A stretch of 64,000 nt of DNA from Pollenia angustigena (Eukaryota > Arthropoda > Insecta > Diptera > Polleniidae). The position numbers were made by a program, and so were the translations under genes. The notes beneath the pieces were generated by a model. It worked only from the letters and a program-made list of their open reading frames with translations, had not been told where the DNA came from and made no database searches. Where the stretch lies: assembly GCA_930367215.1 (NCBI GenBank), contig OV884059.1, forward strand, positions 220,788,303 through 220,852,302, read 5' to 3'. This document shows positions 11,691 through 23,812 of this stretch, piece by piece. Within the stretch, counting starts at the first letter, position 1. Each line of letters starts with the position of its first letter.

Positions 11691-12706
11691 ATATGTGACC
11701 TTCTCCGAGAAAAGGGACATAGTATGTCAAAAAACGGGTTTGGATTTAAGAATGGATTCTGGTCAGAGAACTGCAAAATCACTATTATTCTTGATTTATT
11801 CATACGCTAAAATTTACATTCAATCTTTGCTTGCAAAACAAAGTTCAACGTTGGTAATTTTTACATCGTTTCGATCACATTTGATTTTTGCATTTATTCA
11901 TTTTTTATTGAAAGTGCTTTTTTTGCATTTTTGTTGCGCACGCAATAAAACACAAATGTGTAAATTCAAAGGAACACTTTCTTATACTTATGCATTCTAG
12001 TAGTCATTGTCCACTTTGTTACCATTAACAACAATAAACCACTCGAAGACACGCTTTGTTAAAATTAACAACAATAAAAACAACAATAACAAGAATACAT
12101 TGTACCTACATACAGAACTACTGTACTTTTTAAAAGTAAAAAAAAAAATTCTGTTTCTATGGAAATTGTTTGTATGTACCTACATATGTGCGTTTAGTTT
12201 CATTTAAATTTTTTTTCTTGTACTACATAGTTAATGCTGAATGAATACATGAGTAATGATTGCTTGATTTCTGGCTTTTTTGTTTGTATTTTTTTTTCTT
12301 TACCAAAACAATCATTGTCGCACCGAACACACAAACATCTTTATTAAAAAACGAAGCTAACGCTTGTATAAATAACAAAGCACGATGTGCATTATTTGAA
12401 TGACTGCAAACCAGCAGCGAATATTTGCGGTTGCGCAAGTTTGATTGTATGACCGCAAGTGACTGTATTTGTTGCTGTTGATTTAATGCGATTTTTTTTT
12501 ACAATGGCACAAAGCCGTTCTCTGATTCTGGTACCTAAAAGGGTACAGATTAAGATGAAATGAGTTAGATTTCTGATAAAAATTTATTTACCCCATAAAA
12601 ACGTACAAAAATCGATAAAAATGAGAATAACATGCGTTATGAAACTTTAAATGCGTTTTTCTCAAAACTTCATTTACACACACTTTTCTCGGAGAAGGTC
12701 ACATAT
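11691..12706. mobile_element. Inverted-repeat element, 24-bp perfect termini
   Basis: Perfect 24-bp inverted repeats beginning ATATGTGACCTTCTCCGAG at 11691-11714 and 12683-12706 enclose about 1 kb. Sequences outside both ends correspond to adjacent parts of the host hAT family, so this looks like an insertion. A clean target duplication was not found and there is no recognisable coding region. Confidence 0.55.
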
Positions 12707-13124
12707 TTGCTTTTCACAAAAATTAAAAAAAAAATCAACAAAAGAAACCACAAACTTTTTTACATAAACAAAACATGTACACTAAAGCGTACCACTTTAC
12801 AACGAATAAAATTCCATGTAAATTTGGGCCTGAATTCATATGAAAAGCTACCCAACATTTTTGGGCTATTTTTCGTTATTATTGGGGGATTTTTCGTTTT
12901 TTAAATTTGGTGATTTTTCATTTTCATATTATATGAAAAATAGCCCATATTTTCGGGCCATTTTTCATTTTTAAAATTTCGTCAAAATCTTACATACTAT
13001 TTGTCTAAATCATTCATTATTACTATACGTCGAGTTCCTAAATGTTATTTATAAAAATAACGAGACATATTGCAAAAAGGTGGCATGTCATGACATCCAG
13101 TGTCATAGTGTCCGCGGACAAACT

Positions 13125-13430
13125 CGAAAGCATAGCCGGCCTTAGGCCGGGCGCAAGGATTTTCTCCTGTTTGATAAAACAAGTACCGGCTTCGCTAACT
13201 AAAGCTTCTCTGCACAGCTGGCCTTCGGCCGGGGTAGGATTTTCGCCTCTATGGTATAACAAAACCGGCTTCGCTAACTAAAGCTTCTCTGCATAGCCGG
13301 CCTTCGGCCGGGCGCAAAGATTTTCTCCTCTATGGTATAACAAATACTGGCTTCGCTAACTAAAGCTTACCTGCGAAGTCGAAGGCCTGCTATGCAGAGA
13401 AGCTTTAGTTAGGGGAGAAAATCCTTGAGC
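13125..13430 (+). repeat. Tandem cassette with GC-rich hairpin (locus A)
   Basis: Three direct units of about 85-95 bp, then an inverted partial unit. Each unit holds GGCTTCGCTAACTAAAGCTT, TATGGTATAACAAA and a GC-rich hairpin CCGGCCTTCGGCCGG. In the first unit the loop is TTA instead of TTC while the stem is kept. The same cassette occurs at 34780-34930 and inverted at 61745-61930. Confidence 0.8.
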
Positions 13431-13437
13431 CCAAAAG

Positions 13438-13632
13438 TGTTTTCGTTATATGTTTAATATATGCACCTAGAAAAAAAACAACAAAACCATTTTTAAAATT
13501 TTTTTAACCATATTATGTTTAATTTAACCAAATCATTGTCACCTACAACCATATTATGGTAAAATAAGTTTCTTTAAAAATGGTTTTGTTGGTTGTGACC
13601 ATAAATAAAAAATGTTTTTCTCTGCGTGTATG
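13438..13632 (-). repeat. CACGCAGAGAAAA-type MITE segment in foldback copy A
   Basis: Ends TTTTTCTCTGCGTG on the right and contains ACCATATTATG, ACAACCATATTATGG and AAAACCATTTTTAAA in inverted arrangement, matching 34593-34755. The left end is diverged. Confidence 0.5.
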
Positions 13633-14504
13633 TAGATCTTTTTTTGTATTTAACATCTTTGGTAATTATGTACCCTATGACATTTTAAAAAATGAAATAA
13701 TGTCAATTTGCAAAGTGTCTTAATGCCCACGGACTTTATGACATTTTCAAAAGTGTCACAGTGTCCATGGACACTACGACAGTGGACTTTATGATATGCC
13801 ACCTTGCAAAAAGCTATAGTCTGTTTTGAGTAAAAAAAATAACTATGCAGTGATTAATTAATATTTAACTATTGAAGAGTGCACAAAGTTTGGCGGAGGG
13901 ATCAAATAAGTATTACTGTCCATACTGCCGAGCAGCTGTTGAAGATACAATGCAATTTTTTACATAAAACTTACATTTCTATGTTGCAAATTGGGTAATT
14001 TTTATTTTTTTTTTTGGGAAAAAATTCGTTTTTGCTTTTTGGGTCATTTTTCCTTTTTTTTTTTTTGGGCAAAATTTCATATATATCACTTTTTGGGTCA
14101 TTTTTTTATGTTTTTTTGGGCGATTCTTCATTATTATTGTTTTTTGGGCGATTTTTCCTACAGCCGCCGTACACCCTCTAATATAAAGTATTTTGACAGG
14201 AAAAAAACTTTTTTTGCCGAACGTAGTGGTCGTTTTTTTAATTTTTTTTTTAAGCACACCCCCTTAAAATTTTTTTTATTTTGGAAAATATTAGAAAATT
14301 TTTTTAAAATTGTTATGACGAAAACCGTTGGAGTTTTTGTGAATATTTCGACTCCGACTCTCGTACAAAAACCTCAACTTCGACCATACAACTCCGACTC
14401 CACAACCCTGGTATTGTTTTATTACGGAAAACAGAACACAATATAATGTTTGCTACTTTCCAGAAAATTATTATTAACGGTATTAAGTAATTTTTTTTTT
14501 TTTT

Positions 14505-14635
14505 TTAATTCCATATGCTAATCCCCGCGAAGCTCTACGCTTGCCTGCAGGAAAGAAACCAGAGTTGCTGACGGGAATCGAACCCGCAACCCCGGGGCTG
14601 ATAGACTAGCTCACTACTAGCTACCGTACGCTAAA
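14505..14635 (-). mobile_element. tRNA-derived SINE, minus strand
   Basis: On the minus strand, GGTAGCTAGTAGTGAGC (A-box-like) and GCGGGTTCGATTCCCG (good B box) are followed by about 50 bp of unrelated sequence and a run of about 15 A. The head matches the plus-strand copy at 2296. An RNA polymerase III promoter plus an A tail supports a SINE. Confidence 0.65.
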
Positions 14636-14669
14636 TAATGTTGGTTTATTTTCGAACACTGGTTAAACA

Positions 14670-14968
14670 TATCCAGCTGTGGCTGGCTAACGCTGAATTA
14701 ACAATCTTTTAAAGAGATAAATTGAGGTAATTTCGGAGTTGAGATTCACTGTTATATACAAAAAGTCCCGAAATCTTTTGTGGATACTCTTGGTTCCTTT
14801 TGGATGACCCGACCTATTCAGCCTCTTTATTGATACTAAATGATATGCCATTAAATTATTCACTCTGAAAATCAAACAAGACAATGTGTTAAGAATTGAA
14901 CGTCAATTCTTGATCTAGTGAATCCTCAGAATTCATTCTTTTAAGAAGTCCCTTTTGACTTAAATTAT
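14670..14968. other. Interval without recognised features
   Basis: No repeat shared within the window and no convincing coding region was seen between the hAT right end and the INE-1-like element. Confidence 0.4.
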
Positions 14969-16397
14969 GTGTATATTAGTTTGTCATTCCGTTTGTAATT
15001 TCTACAATATTCTGGGTCCTCATAAGTAGCAAAGGTGATTTAACGATTTCAGTTCAATAAGCCTGACAATGTGTATGTTGAAATAGGTTTTCTGAAGATC
15101 CCAGAGTGGGGACTAAGTTTTTATATATTAATGTCACATATGCTCCGCTAAAGGTTGCAATCAAAATTTAGCTCGATCGGTCCAAAATGACTCAGATATG
15201 AGCAAAAAAGCACGGCTGGCTCTAATTTTACCCATAAATTCCTTGTTGTTCTCTTTTTCTTCTGTATTTCTGTAAAACGGCAAGGGCCAAAGTTGAAAAA
15301 ATTAGGTACAAGCTTCTTGGTTATTAATTAAATTATCGGGATTGGTACAGTGGGCGTGGAATCTTATGCAAAGATTTTATACTTTTCTGTAAAACTGAGG
15401 AACGGCAAGAGTCAAAGTTTTCAAATTAGGAACAAGCATCTTGGTTATCAGTACACAACATCCAACAAAATGTGGGCGGGATTAGAAAAGTGGGCGTGTC
15501 ACAAAATAGATTTATACATATCTAAAGATCGGTATTTACATATGAGCAAATCCTGCGTGACGAACGCTACATTCGCACGCGTTTTCTGATTGAAATATAA
15601 ACATTTTGTGGTCTTTCAAAAAAGATAGCTTCAACTGATATATAGTATTTACTGACATTAATATGTACTTACGAATGGCATATATCATAATTTCTTAGCA
15701 AGTATTTGTTGCGAAATAATTGATCACAAAGTTTTGTGAAGCACGCTACAAAAAGTGGAAGTAACTTCAAACGTTGAAGTGCGTTTTCCTAATTTTTAGC
15801 GAATTTGGCATGATAAGGTATACAAAATATAATTCCTAAAAGAAAGATGACTATAAGAGAATTATAAACGAACATATTCGCAGCCAAAAAATGTTGTGAT
15901 TTTTTGACAAAAGCCGTGGACCCTTTGTGACGCACACTACATAACGCACGCAGTTTTTCCAGTAGAATTTTATTATTTTATTTTATTCATTTTACCAAAA
16001 CAAATTATATTTTTATGAATTGCATTTCTTAAACTAATTTCTTAGCTAATGAATATCAACTTTTTTTTTAACGAAATTTATATTTTGATAAGTCTGCTGT
16101 AACTGCTATTTTAAGCACAAAATCACCTAAAATAATGCTAAATTCACGTATTACATTAAGAAATCAGCAGTGGGGTAGGATTTGGTAAAAATTATTGCAT
16201 TAATGATCATTGAAATACAAATTTTTTAATATAAAAATGAAATTATACATCTAGTCTTATATTCCATTAAAAAAAATTAATTTGAAAAATTTTTGGCTGG
16301 TGGACTGTTTCTGGGATTTGCCCATATATAATATTTTGTTTTTAAGCACCATAATCAAGGGTATATAGATTCGGCTTAGCCGAGTATAGCACTCTTA
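14969..16397 (+). mobile_element. INE-1/DINE-like (Helitron-derived) element
   Basis: The left part reads GTTTGTCATTCCGTTTG then ATATTCTGGGTCCT, the conserved core of this fly repeat class. Later blocks (TCGGTCCAAAATGACTCAGA, ACGGCAAGGGCCAAAG) match the tandem copies at 45901-47560. The right end is GGGTATATAGATTCGGCTTA followed by GCCGAGTATAGCACTC, the usual 3' hairpin. The extreme left hairpin is missing. The central 600 bp has no match in the window. Non-coding. Confidence 0.65.
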
Positions 16398-16610
16398 TGG
16401 CTGATAAATCAGTAAAGGCTTAAGCGCTGCTTTAGTTGAACTTAACTAAAATTAATATATAGTTTAAACTCAATAGCTGTAAATCAGTGTCCCATGTATT
16501 ATATGTAGTTTAAAAACTAACATGCAGCACTACGATAAATGTTGTCAAATTCATATGGTCTGTATTGGTAGTTTAAAATCCAATTTAATGCGTTTGGAGA
16601 TAGTTTATAT

Positions 16611-17042
16611 TGTTACGTTACTGCTTCTTAATAACGTTTTGGCTTATTTCCTTTATAATAAACCGTTTCGAGTTCTTTTATTGCAATTCAAATAAAACTA
16701 AATAAAACACAACACTTTAAACACTGTTTACAATTTACACAACTATATTTAGAACTTAGTCACTTCAACAATTGTAATTTATTATTGCGACCTCTATTAA
16801 TGATCTGCACACTTAAACGATTAAAGTAAACTTGACAAAGTCTGAACTAATACTGTCTTTTGATGCCAGCCGCATCGAAGTATTTATACTGTAATTCACT
16901 ATTCACCACTCAAACGTCTATTATGTTTTATGACGACACTTATGTTTACAAAACAACTAATAAATACAAGATTAATAATAATCACAACTAGTTCTTAACC
17001 AGTTATTACAACAAATTCTTAACTAAAGTTACTTTCGTAACA
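16611..17042 (-). mobile_element. Solo LTR of a gypsy-type retrotransposon
   Basis: The 432-bp segment starts TGTTACGTTACTG and ends CTTTCGTAACA, with a 4-bp target duplication ATAT (16607-16610, 17043-17046). On the minus strand it has a TATAAATA box, an initiator-like TCAGAC downstream and AATAAA near the end. No internal retrotransposon sequence adjoins, so it is a solo LTR left by LTR-LTR recombination. Confidence 0.75.
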
Positions 17043-17276
17043 ATATGTTTACTGATTAATGGATTTGTTGGTTTAAACACACTTTAAACCAAAAACAGAA
17101 TTTAACTTGATAGGCCCTTACTTGTTTATTTTAAGTTTAAAAAAGGGCCATTATTGACATAAAGCACTTAGTAAAAAACGAAGATTTTTAAAACAATATA
17201 AATTATTCTAAAAAAAATCCTTTTTTGGCAACAAACTACTTTTGTGAAATAAAACCTTTGAATATTTAATAGTGTA

Positions 17277-18627
17277 CACTGATATAAAAGGCGTCGTAAC
17301 GCTGATGTATTTTGACACCAGTTCTATGACTTGATCCCATGATACTTTGTTTTATATTATAGTATATTTTCCTTTTTCTTAAAGTTACGCTCTTAATTTT
17401 TACTTCCACCCAATATTTCTAAATAGCAATTTGGATAAATTTAAAAATTATATGTAAACATTTGCAAAATTTATATAAAAGATAAAATTGTAACGGATGC
17501 CACCAGAAGCTGCTGTGTAGTGCCAGTTGTACATTCTTTAGTTTGTAAAATTACTCTAGTTTCGTTTTGTAGTCATTCCACTAATACACATTCAAATACA
17601 TATGTATACCGGATATATTACAACATTTCCGTTACAAGCTATACCACACACACGCACACACACATACAAAAGCATACAGTGTAATTCATTTATTCTTTCA
17701 TTCATTCATTCGATAGTGATATGCCTTGTTCCTACAACAAACAGCATATAAAATCACACAGAGTTTCCTTTAATAGTTACAAAATGAATATGAATATGGG
17801 AAAAAATTGCATTCATTTTGAGGCTAAAAAAGTTATTTTGAAATTCACCTGCTGTTAATAAAATAGAAAAAAAAAATGGAAAATGACTAGTAGCAGCAGC
17901 AACAAACAGTTAGGTTACTACCAAGTTTCCTGTTTTTATTGCTGATGATGCCTGGATTCCTGTTGATATTGTTATGGCTGCTACTGATGTTTGCCTTTGT
18001 AGATATTGCTTGATATGGAATTTGTAAAACTGCTGCAGGGTGCTGTTGCTTGTCGCTGCATAAAAATTAAAAATTCAAACACCAAACAATTTCAACCCAA
18101 AAGTAACAAATACCAGCAACATCTCCAGCAAACATTTTCAACAAAAACTTGTCAATATATTAAATATGAAAATCCATACAGTGGACAACATAATTAGAGA
18201 GACTATCAATAAATTTTATTTTCATTATTTTGATAGAAAAATGCATCTTCATATTGATGATGCCCTTACAGCAGAATTGTGACATCAATGTTACTACAAA
18301 TGGCATCAATGATGCAAAATGTAACATCAATCCAATGACTAACGTCTTCCTACAATTTTGTCATTTGATGTCATTAAATTGATGCTAATGTGTCCTTTCT
18401 CCGATGTTACTGCGTCATCGCACTGAGGACAGGTTCGTCATTTCTGTGATGCCGATATGTCATCCCATTGATGACATAATTTCATTTTGACCCTGATGAC
18501 ACTTTGGCCAAGTGATGTTAAGGTTGACATCACCATGATGAAAAGTGTCATGTGGTCAAAAACGAAGACATTTGTCATAGTACTGATGTCAAAATACACC
18601 AGCGTTATGACGCCTTTTCTATCAGTG
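17277..18627. mobile_element. Element with 45-bp inverted termini and TA duplication
   Basis: The left end CACTGATATAAAAGGCGTCG and the right end (reverse complement CACTGATAGAAAAGGCGTCA) are inverted repeats of about 45 bp with few mismatches, flanked by TA on both sides. The right third (18230-18600) is built of iterated GATGACAT/ATGTCATC motifs. A CA microsatellite lies at 17645-17668. No transposase is visible; TA duplication suggests Tc1/mariner-type mobilisation. Confidence 0.65.
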
Positions 18628-19959
18628 TAGGAGTTTTAAAAAATTCCTTTTCAGTTGTATACAATTTAATAAAAAAAAGGAGGGATTTATGTCTGAATTA
18701 TGCGGAATTCGTAACAGGTGGCGTATCTTTAAGCACAGCCCATGAATTGCGAGCAAACTTTTATTTAATTTCATTAAGCGAGCACGTGCCGAAATCTATG
18801 TTTTGACAATATTTTATTACATGTCTACAAGTTAAAAATAAATTACCATCAACGACTCAATCTACGTTTATTTTTATTAATTTAGAAAGCAAACAGTGTT
18901 GTTTTTTTTAATTAATAACAAAAAGTAACGAACAAACAGCTGATTCCTTAATAAAAGTAAGACTAGTTTCGCTGTTTGCTTAAGCAAATTACACTTGACG
19001 AACACTGAAGTACATTATAGCTGTACACATTTGATTATGTGTATTCGCACAAGTTAAGTTAATATTTAAAATATTTTTTGATACTTCTGTACTGCACTGT
19101 ATTTGTGTATTGCGCTTGTATGTGGTAATTTCTGAAAACATAAAGTTGTCGTAACCATGTTTAAACTATGTTTTTAACTATGTTTCAGTTAAAATTCATG
19201 TTATGTTTTTAAACTTCTGTTCTGCACTGTATTTATCTATGTATGTAGTTGCTGGTTTAAGCCTGTATATATTTGAATATAGAATAACATTTTTAACAGC
19301 AGGATGTTGTCATATTTATGTGGTAGATATCCTTTTCTCTTTTTTTTTGTTGTAATGTAAAAACATGCATGTGTATTAACACATGCACACTGCATTTGTG
19401 TCAATGTATTGTATGTGTAGCTTATTCTAAATGAATATTCATATTTTCGTTCACACTAGGAAACATATAAAATGGCTCATCACATGTTTAAAACTGCCAG
19501 AAAAAACCCAGTTTAAATGTATAAAAAGAACAAATTAGTTTTCCGTTTTAAATATTCATTAGCAACTATTTATGATGAAATATTAGAATTTTTTTCTATA
19601 TCAGTTTAAATAAAACTTTAATTTTCTATGAGAATAATTATTCGGGAAATTAAAAATAATATCTAAAATCTTACAGTAAGGAGAGAATTTTTATTAACAA
19701 ATGTAATATTAATTTAAACTGATTGTAATCCATAATTAAATTAAAATTTTTATTAGTTATTACCATAATTTTTTTTTTTTTGTTTGACAACTTTCGCAAT
19801 TCAATATTTTTTGATAATAACAACATTTTCTACAGTAATTTTGTTGATATGATTATATTTTTTTAATTAAAACAGATTTTAAAGTTTTTCGTAGGATTCA
19901 AAATATTTATTTACAAGATTTCGTTTAAATGTGCTAAATTCCCTTTCATATTATTATAT
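18628..19959. other. Gene-free AT-rich interval
   Basis: No coding region, paired termini or repeat shared with the rest of the window was recognised. Confidence 0.45.
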
Positions 19960-20600
19960 TTATTCCCGTCGTTCCAAATTGGAGCATAGGGCTATTACAA
20001 ATGTATTCCATTGTGATCTGTTACAAGCTATTAGTTTTATTTCGTTCCAGGATTTTCTTGTGATGCTACCTCAGAATCCAACTGTCTTCTTAACGTGTGG
20101 GCGGGTCTTCCTCTTCTTCTAGTACCCTGTGGATTCCAGTCAATGGCTGCCCGTGTTAGGTCATCTGCTGGCTTAAGTAGTGTGTGACCTAACCAGTTCC
20201 ACTTACGTCTTAGTATTTCGGTGCGCAGAGGAGGTAGTTTTGTGACTGTCCATAGGTCGACATTTATTGGTAAAAACTTGAAGTGAAGTTATGTAGCGCG
20301 CGGCAGCATTCCAAGTTTCACATCTATACAATAGGGTTGACTTTACACTGGAGTTGAATAAGCTGATTTTTGTTCTAGTTGATATATGAGAAGCATTCCA
20401 TACAGGACGCAGGAAGCCAAAGGACCGCCGGGCACAATTGATACGGTTTACTTTATCCTCACTTGATCCTCCATTGTTGCTCATAATACTGCCCTGATAG
20501 CACAAGCTGTTAATATCCTCAAGCACGGTGCCATTCATCTCAAGGTGCTGCTTGTTGTCGGTGTTCACACGCATGGATTTAGTCTTGGGTTTCATATTAT
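19960..20600 (-). pseudogene. LINE reverse transcriptase C-terminal fragment
   Basis: On the minus strand the translation contains KTKSMRVN, GSIMSNNGG, ARRSFGFLRPVWNASHIS, LYRCETW, RRKWNWLGHTL, ADDLTRAAIDWNPQG and a final LERRE then stop at 19960. This is the thumb and tail of a reverse transcriptase of RTE- or CR1-related LINEs. It is 5'-truncated and has at least two frameshifts. The junction near 20600 passes into R2 repeat sequence, so residues upstream belong to flanking DNA. Confidence 0.75.
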
Positions 20601-20833
20601 TGATAAAATGAAATTTATTGTTGATGGGATAAGCTTTTCCTATGCGCATTTCAGTGGTTGCTTAGGCCAGATCATCAGGAAACTTTATCCAAAGATTTTA
20701 GGAAAACTAAAGATATTATACAAATAAAATCCCAGTTTAACTTGTAACAATATCAAAGCTTAAACAAAAACAACAACAATAAACAATGAGTTTATCTTTT
20801 CTTACAGTCCCGACCACAATTGGTTGATTCTTT
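20600..20833 (-). repeat. Dispersed repeat family R2, copy 1
   Basis: Matches in reverse orientation 24690-24960, 50480-50600 and 55900-56220, with shared blocks TGTTGATGGGATAAGCTTTT, CCTATGCGCATTTCA and TGGTTGATTCTTT. Copy 2 has about 100-bp inverted termini; no coding capacity. Confidence 0.65.
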
Positions 20834-21815
20834 CCCAACAAACACGGAGGTTTGATTTCAAATTGTAAATGATTTGAAATCAAACGTTTGAAAATCATTT
20901 GAAAATCATAGCGTTCTCAACGAAAAAGAGAAATTTTTTCATATTGAAAAATGCCTTTATTTTCAACTTGCTTTCAAATGTTTTCCAAATGTGGATTATA
21001 ATACAATGTGGAATATAATTAAAATATTTTATTTTTTTTTTAATTTAAATTTATTATTTATTTAAATAAACTGTGAGATAAACATTCGGCACCATAGCTA
21101 AAAGATGAAATAATGTTCTTTCCGTCCTCTAATTCTTGGAAAGACAAATTCCTTGGCTCCCTTTTATTTTGAGGTTTGTAGCACCGCGATCGTTCAACAA
21201 ACTTTCTTTAATTTTATTTTACTTTTTTTTTGTATTCTTTATCATTGGAATTACTCACAAATAATTTTTAATTTTCACAAGAAATAAAACTTTATATTTA
21301 AATTTATTTTTAATAGTAAAACACATGTAACCACAAAGTACAAAATGTAACTTTAATCGCCATTTTTAATGATCACATTTATTTGACATCAAATTGATAA
21401 AACATTTGATATGAAATGTTTATTTTCAAATCATTATCAATTGAATTTAATTGTTAACCCTCCGAATAAAAAGAAGGTCCCTTTTTGCCTTTTCAAACTG
21501 AAATTACTCCTACTCACTACAAACCCCCCCCCCCCCCCAAAGGTACTCTGTGTTCCAAGAGTATTTTGTTGCGAAATCAAGCCGATCGGATCATTACTTA
21601 AGGAGTAATCGAGGTTTTAGTGAGAATAAATGCAATAAAGTTCATGTCTTCGAATTTTTCTTAGAATTTTTTGTTTTTATCATCATCCCTAATGTCTTTG
21701 AGTTTAGGTCTTTGTGTTCAGAACAAGTAAATTATGTGTTGAAACAATAAAAACATTATAATGATGATGAAGTAATCCCTAAATGTCTTTGAGTTCAGGT
21801 AGACGTACGAAAGAG

Positions 21816-21852
21816 TATAAAAGAAGTTGTAGTTTCGTAAACCAAATCAGTC
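21816..21852 (+). promoter_or_regulatory. piggyBac transposase core promoter
   Basis: TATAAAAG at 21816-21823 and an initiator TCAGTC at 21847-21852 are spaced as in arthropod core promoters. The start site would be near 21849, about 58 bp before the ATG at 21907. Confidence 0.6.
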
Positions 21853-21906
21853 AAAGTTTAGACAGCGAAGAGTAAAATCGTGTGTGATAGAAACAAAAAT
21901 ATAAAT

Positions 21907-23812
21907 ATGGCAGATGCAAGTAATTTGGACGTTGCTGAAATTGTTGTACGCCGTAGTACACGTTACCAGCAAATGATTGCGAATGAAAGGCGTGCAGCTG
22001 ATAGTATATTTGCTGATTTAATGGATGAAAAAATTGATATTGCTGCAATTGATAATTATGAAGTTGAGGATGATGAAGATCGCACATACCAACCTGCTGA
22101 AGAGTCAGATGCCGAAACTGAAGGATACGTCGAGCTAAATGAAGATACTAATGACGACGATGATGAAGAGGAAGAAAATGATGGACAGGACACGAATGAA
22201 AGTTACTATATTGGTAAAGATGGCACCCAATGTAGTAAAAAATCATAACGTGGTCGACTTCACAAGAAAGAAACCAGGACCAACAGGAAATATACACGAC
22301 CCCTTTACAATAATGCGGTCAATCATGACAGAGGAAATAATACACTTAGTGCTACGTGAAACAAATTGTAAAGGCAGGGAGGTTACAGCTGCATGGAATT
22401 TGGCGAATCCCACGAAGAAAAAGGCGTGGAAGCCAGTGACAGTGAAAGAGTTTGACGCCTTTGTAGCTATTCTTTTGTATGCTGGACTCACAAGATCAAA
22501 CCATGAACCAGCTATGGAATTATGGGGCGCGACGCGTTGCCCAATATACAAAGCTGCGTTGTCGTACGATCGCTTCATGTGTATAAAGCAATTTATTCGA
22601 TTCGACAATGGAAATACTCGACAACAGCGACTCATCAACAGCAAAACTGCGGCTATTGACGATATTTGGCAAATGTTGCAACAAAACTTGGCAGCAGCTT
22701 ACACTCCTCATGAAGCACTAACAGTTGATGAGCAGTTGTTAACTTACAGAGGCCGCACCCGCTTCACACAATATATTCCGCTAAAGCCAGCTAAGTATGG
22801 TTTGAAAGTATGCTGGTTATGCGACTCACAGAGTTATTATCCTGTGAAGGGAATGATATATTCTGGAAAACTGCCAAACCAACAACGGGAGATAAACCAA
22901 GGGCAGAACGTAGTGCTGGATCTTGTGGAAAAATATTTAGATGCTGGCCGTACTATATACGCGGATAATTTCTTTACCACTCTTGACTTGGCGCGTATTT
23001 TGTTGAGGAGGAAGACCGCATATGTTGGTACAGTGCGCTACAACAAAACATTCATTCCACAAGAGTTCAAGAAGAACCCGAAGCGCACCATCAATAGTAC
23101 ATTATTTGGGTTCAACGAAGGGGATATAGCGTTATGCTCATACGTGCTGAAAAAAAATAAAGTGGTGAACGTGCTCTCCACAATGCACTACACCTGCCTC
23201 GTTGACGAGCAAACCGAGAAGCGGAAGCCCTATGCCATATTAGATTACAACGCCAACAAATGCGGCGTTGATACCATTGATAAAATGCTAGGCACTTACA
23301 GCTGCAAAAGAGCAACACAACGATGGCCGTTGGCCATGTTTTATAATATGCTGGACGTCGCTGCATTGGCTGCTTTTACGATTTACAACGAAATGAAGCC
23401 TATAAAAAGGAGTGACAGACGGCGGTCGTTCTTGTTACTGCTAACGAAACAATTGGCCACACCAAATATCGAAGAACGTGCCCTGAACAACCATATAACC
23501 TCATATCCAAGCATTCGATGTCAGGGTAAGAAAAACATCTTCAAATTCAAGAATAGAATATATATTTATTTGTTTTTTCATTTTCTTTTCATTTCAGGTA
23601 TTACCAAGACCGATTGAAGGCAATGCACCGTTGTTTGCGGCTAGGTCAAGTAGACCGTGATGTCGCCTTTGCCGTTCTGAGTACGGGCGGCGGCAGCGGA
23701 AAACGCGGGCATACTGCTTCGTCTGCGGCAACGCTGTTTGCGGAGAACATAGCACACTTTTACATCGCTGCAAGAAGTACACGCTCAACAACTGTTAATT
23801 TCCGCAGGAATT
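21907..23812 (+). pseudogene. piggyBac-family transposase, near-intact with three lesions
   Basis: The ATG at 21907 (MADASNLD) opens an acidic N-terminal region ending in frame 1 at 22248. The DDE core continues in the next frame from about 22235: KKPGPTGN, then the three catalytic Asp of the family in TVDEQLLTYRG, IYADNFFTT and GVDTIDKMLG. An intron probably lies at about 23526-23598 (GTAAGA to TTTCAG), and the second exon encodes VLPRPIEGNAPLF and a Cys-rich DNA-binding domain with CRLC, CFVC, CGEH and HRC, ending at a TAA at 23810-23812. Lesions: a one-base shift at an A run near 22237; one extra G at the splice donor, which throws exon 2 out of frame; and a TGA at 23658 where CGA (Arg) is expected before CRLC. 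Excision at TTAA is the known family reaction. Without these three changes the gene would look complete, so loss is recent or partly artefactual. Confidence 0.88.

Larger units (their letters stand above)
12801..14165. mobile_element. Foldback-type element, copy A (left terminus eroded)
   Basis: The right arm (13985-14165) consists of iterations of TTTTTGGGCGATTTTTC and variants, ending CTACAGCC. The left arm (12810-12985) is the inverted version (AAATTTGGGCC, ATGAAAAATAGCCC) but lacks the terminal GGCTGTAG seen in copy B at 34341. Inside are the tandem cassette (13125-13430), an embedded CACGCAGAGAAAA-type segment (13438-13632) and an inner inverted pair of AGTGTC-rich sequence (13078-13122, 13715-13805). 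No protein gene. Confidence 0.65.
11402..14661. mobile_element. Old hAT-type element, CAGTGTTCG family, inflated by insertions
   Basis: The right end TATTTTCGAACACTG (to 14661) and diverged left end TAGAGTTCGAAAGCAAACAT (from 11402) match the family at 50627-51166 and 54818-55665. Flanks are GTTATACA (11394-11401) and GTTAAACA (14662-14669), a 7/8 target duplication. Internal blocks (AAACACAAATGCTAA, TTCGGTTCAGCACGTTAAT) also match. The extra length comes from three later insertions at 11691-12706, 12801-14165 and 14505-14635. Confidence 0.65.

Noticed and set aside
13125..13430. CRISPR-like array
   Set aside because: Units are adjacent without unique spacers and lie inside a eukaryotic foldback element.
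13991..14446. 151-residue plus-strand ORF rich in Phe and Trp
   Set aside because: It is produced by iterated TTTTTGGGC motifs in the foldback arm.
21523..21538. Run of about 16 C as a functional element
   Set aside because: More likely slippage within the piggyBac 5' region; nothing else supports a function.
22243..22644. 133-residue minus-strand ORF
   Set aside because: It is antisense to the piggyBac transposase core and resembles no protein.
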